Below, piece after piece: positions 5,372 to 6,305 of a DNA stretch of 6,305 bases (positions are counted from its first letter, which is position 1; the number at the start of each line of letters is the position of its first letter). The position numbers were made by a program, and so were the translations under genes. The DNA comes from Pseudoxanthomonas sp. (lineage in GTDB: Bacteria; Pseudomonadota; Gammaproteobacteria; Xanthomonadales; Xanthomonadaceae): NCBI GenBank assembly GCA_026785795.1, contig JAJAZJ010000156.1, positions 1-6,305 of the forward strand, written 5' to 3'. The notes beneath the pieces were generated by a model. That model saw only the letters and a program-made list of their open reading frames with translations, was not told where the DNA came from and searched no databases.

Positions 5372-6305
5372 ATGCGGGTATCCATCTTCGGCACCGGCTA
5401 CGTCGGACTGGTCACAGGTACATGTCTTGCCGAGGTGGGGCATGACGTGGTCTGCGTGGATGTGGACCAGGCCAAGCTGCAGGGCCTGAAACGTGGCGTG
5501 ATCCCGATTTACGAGCCGGGCCTGGAGCCCATGGTCAAGGCGAACCACGCCGCTGGCCGCCTGGATTTCACCGATGACGCGGCCGCAGCCATCGCCCATG
5601 GAGAAGTCCTGTTGATCGCGGTGGGCACGCCGCCGGACGAGGATGGCAGCGCCGATCTGCAATACGTGCTGGCCGTTGCCGGAACCATTGGCCGGAATAT
5701 CGACCGGCCTACCCTGGTGGTCAACAAGTCCACCGTCCCGGTCGGCACTGCGGACAAGGTTCGCGCCGCGATCGCGGCAGCGCTGCAGGCACGCGAAGTG
5801 CAGGTGGCGTTCGACGTGGTCTCGAATCCGGAATTCCTGAAGGAAGGCGATGCGGTCAACGACTGCATGCGTCCGGATCGCATCGTGATCGGCGCGGACA
5901 GCAGCAAAGCCATCGCCACGATGAAGCGCCTGTATGCGCCGTTCAACCGCAACCACGAGCGCATCGTGGTGATGGATATACGCTCCGCCGAGCTGACCAA
6001 ATACGCCGCCAACGCCATGCTGGCGACCAAGATCAGCTTCATGAACGAAATCGCCAACATCGCCGAACGCGTGGGCGCGGATATCGAACAGGTCCGCCAC
6101 GGCATTGGCTCGGATCCCCGCATTGGCTGGCACTTCATCTACCCGGGCGCAGGCTACGGCGGCTCCTGTTTCCCAAAGGACGTGCAGGCCCTGGCCCGCA
6201 CTGGCCAGCTACACGATTACGATGCGCGCCTGCTCAAAGCGGTGGAAGCCGTCAACGAATCGCAGAAAGGCCATTTGTTCGAATTGATCCAGCGCCATTA
6301 CGGGC
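5372..6305 (+). CDS. ugd: UDP-glucose 6-dehydrogenase, 3' end beyond the window
   Basis: Cytoplasmic enzyme that oxidises UDP-glucose to UDP-glucuronate with two NAD+, feeding exopolysaccharide, capsule or lipid A sugar pathways. The first 311 codons are present, of about 440-450 in the family, and the frame is open to the window edge. The Rossmann motif GTGYVG is at 7-12, with Asp30 at the end of the second strand to bind the NAD ribose. Further family motifs are VGTPP (84-88), STVPVGT (120-126), SNPEFLKEG (151-159), the catalytic-helix segment [20 protein letters not shown] (207-226) with Lys210 and Asn214, and [10 protein letters not shown] (261-270) with the nucleophile Cys266. The start at 5372 puts the Rossmann fold at the usual distance from the N-terminus; the ribosome site is weak (GGAAA about nine bases upstream). 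It lies 27 bases after the FKBP gene, so read-through from there is likely, although the two functions are not obviously related. Confidence 0.97.
   Translation, partial: MRVSIFGTGYVGLVTGTCLAEVGHDVVCVDVDQAKLQGLKRGVIPIYEPGLEPMVKANHAAGRLDFTDDAAAAIAHGEVLLIAVGTPPDEDGSADLQYVLAVAGTIGRNIDRPTLVVNKSTVPVGTADKVRAAIAAALQAREVQVAFDVVSNPEFLKEGDAVNDCMRPDRIVIGADSSKAIATMKRLYAPFNRNHERIVVMDIRSAELTKYAANAMLATKISFMNEIANIAERVGADIEQVRHGIGSDPRIGWHFIYPGAGYGGSCFPKDVQALARTGQLHDYDARLLKAVEAVNESQKGHLFELIQRHYG

Noticed and set aside
4622..6133. Open frame of 503 codons on the minus strand across the FKBP and ugd genes
   Set aside because: It lies antisense to two clearly recognised proteins in GC-rich DNA, is rich in His, Arg, Ala and Gln, shows no domain, and has no promoter or ribosome site I can see. 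It is a codon-bias shadow.

Overview
The window looks like chromosomal DNA from a GC-rich gammaproteobacterium of the Xanthomonadaceae (Stenotrophomonas, Xanthomonas, Pseudoxanthomonas or a relative). This rests on base composition, codon use and the character of the proteins: a YtrA-type GntR regulator with its ABC exporter, an exported glutathione peroxidase, a Mip/FkpA-like isomerase and a UDP-glucose dehydrogenase. Genus is not resolved. Coding density is very high, no gap exceeds about 135 bases, and I see no RNA gene, mobile element or CRISPR array.

Left part, minus strand (3679 down to 22): one compact operon of six genes. In transcription order these are a small Pro-rich membrane or secreted protein of 86 aa, a YtrA-type GntR repressor, an ABC ATPase, an ABC-2 type permease, a lipoprotein, and a small secreted protein with two cysteines in its mature part. 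The first four genes overlap successively by 4 bases, and the last two follow gaps of 27 and 35 bases. Ahead of the first gene is a sigma70-like promoter (TTGACG, 16 bases, TATAGT) whose -10 box lies inside a 26-base palindrome of the form GGTG-N16-CACC. This is very likely the operator for the operon's own GntR protein. The picture is an autoregulated envelope-stress exporter module with exported accessory proteins. From what is known of YtrA systems, the likely signal is a cell-envelope-active compound; this is inference.

Right part, plus strand (3747 to the window end): three genes diverge from the operon. They are an exported, cysteine-type glutathione/thioredoxin peroxidase, an exported FKBP-type peptidyl-prolyl isomerase with two tandem N-terminal domains, and the first 311 codons of UDP-glucose 6-dehydrogenase (ugd), which runs off the window. 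The first two probably act in the periplasm (peroxide removal, protein folding). Ugd is cytoplasmic and makes UDP-glucuronate for surface polysaccharide or lipid A modification.

Most of the window is ordinary, well-packed core sequence. The items most worth a second look are the operator/promoter overlap, the easily missed 86-aa leader gene, the two exported proteins at the end of the exporter operon, the doubled N-domain of the FKBP protein, and the Asp in place of the usual active-site Gln in the peroxidase.
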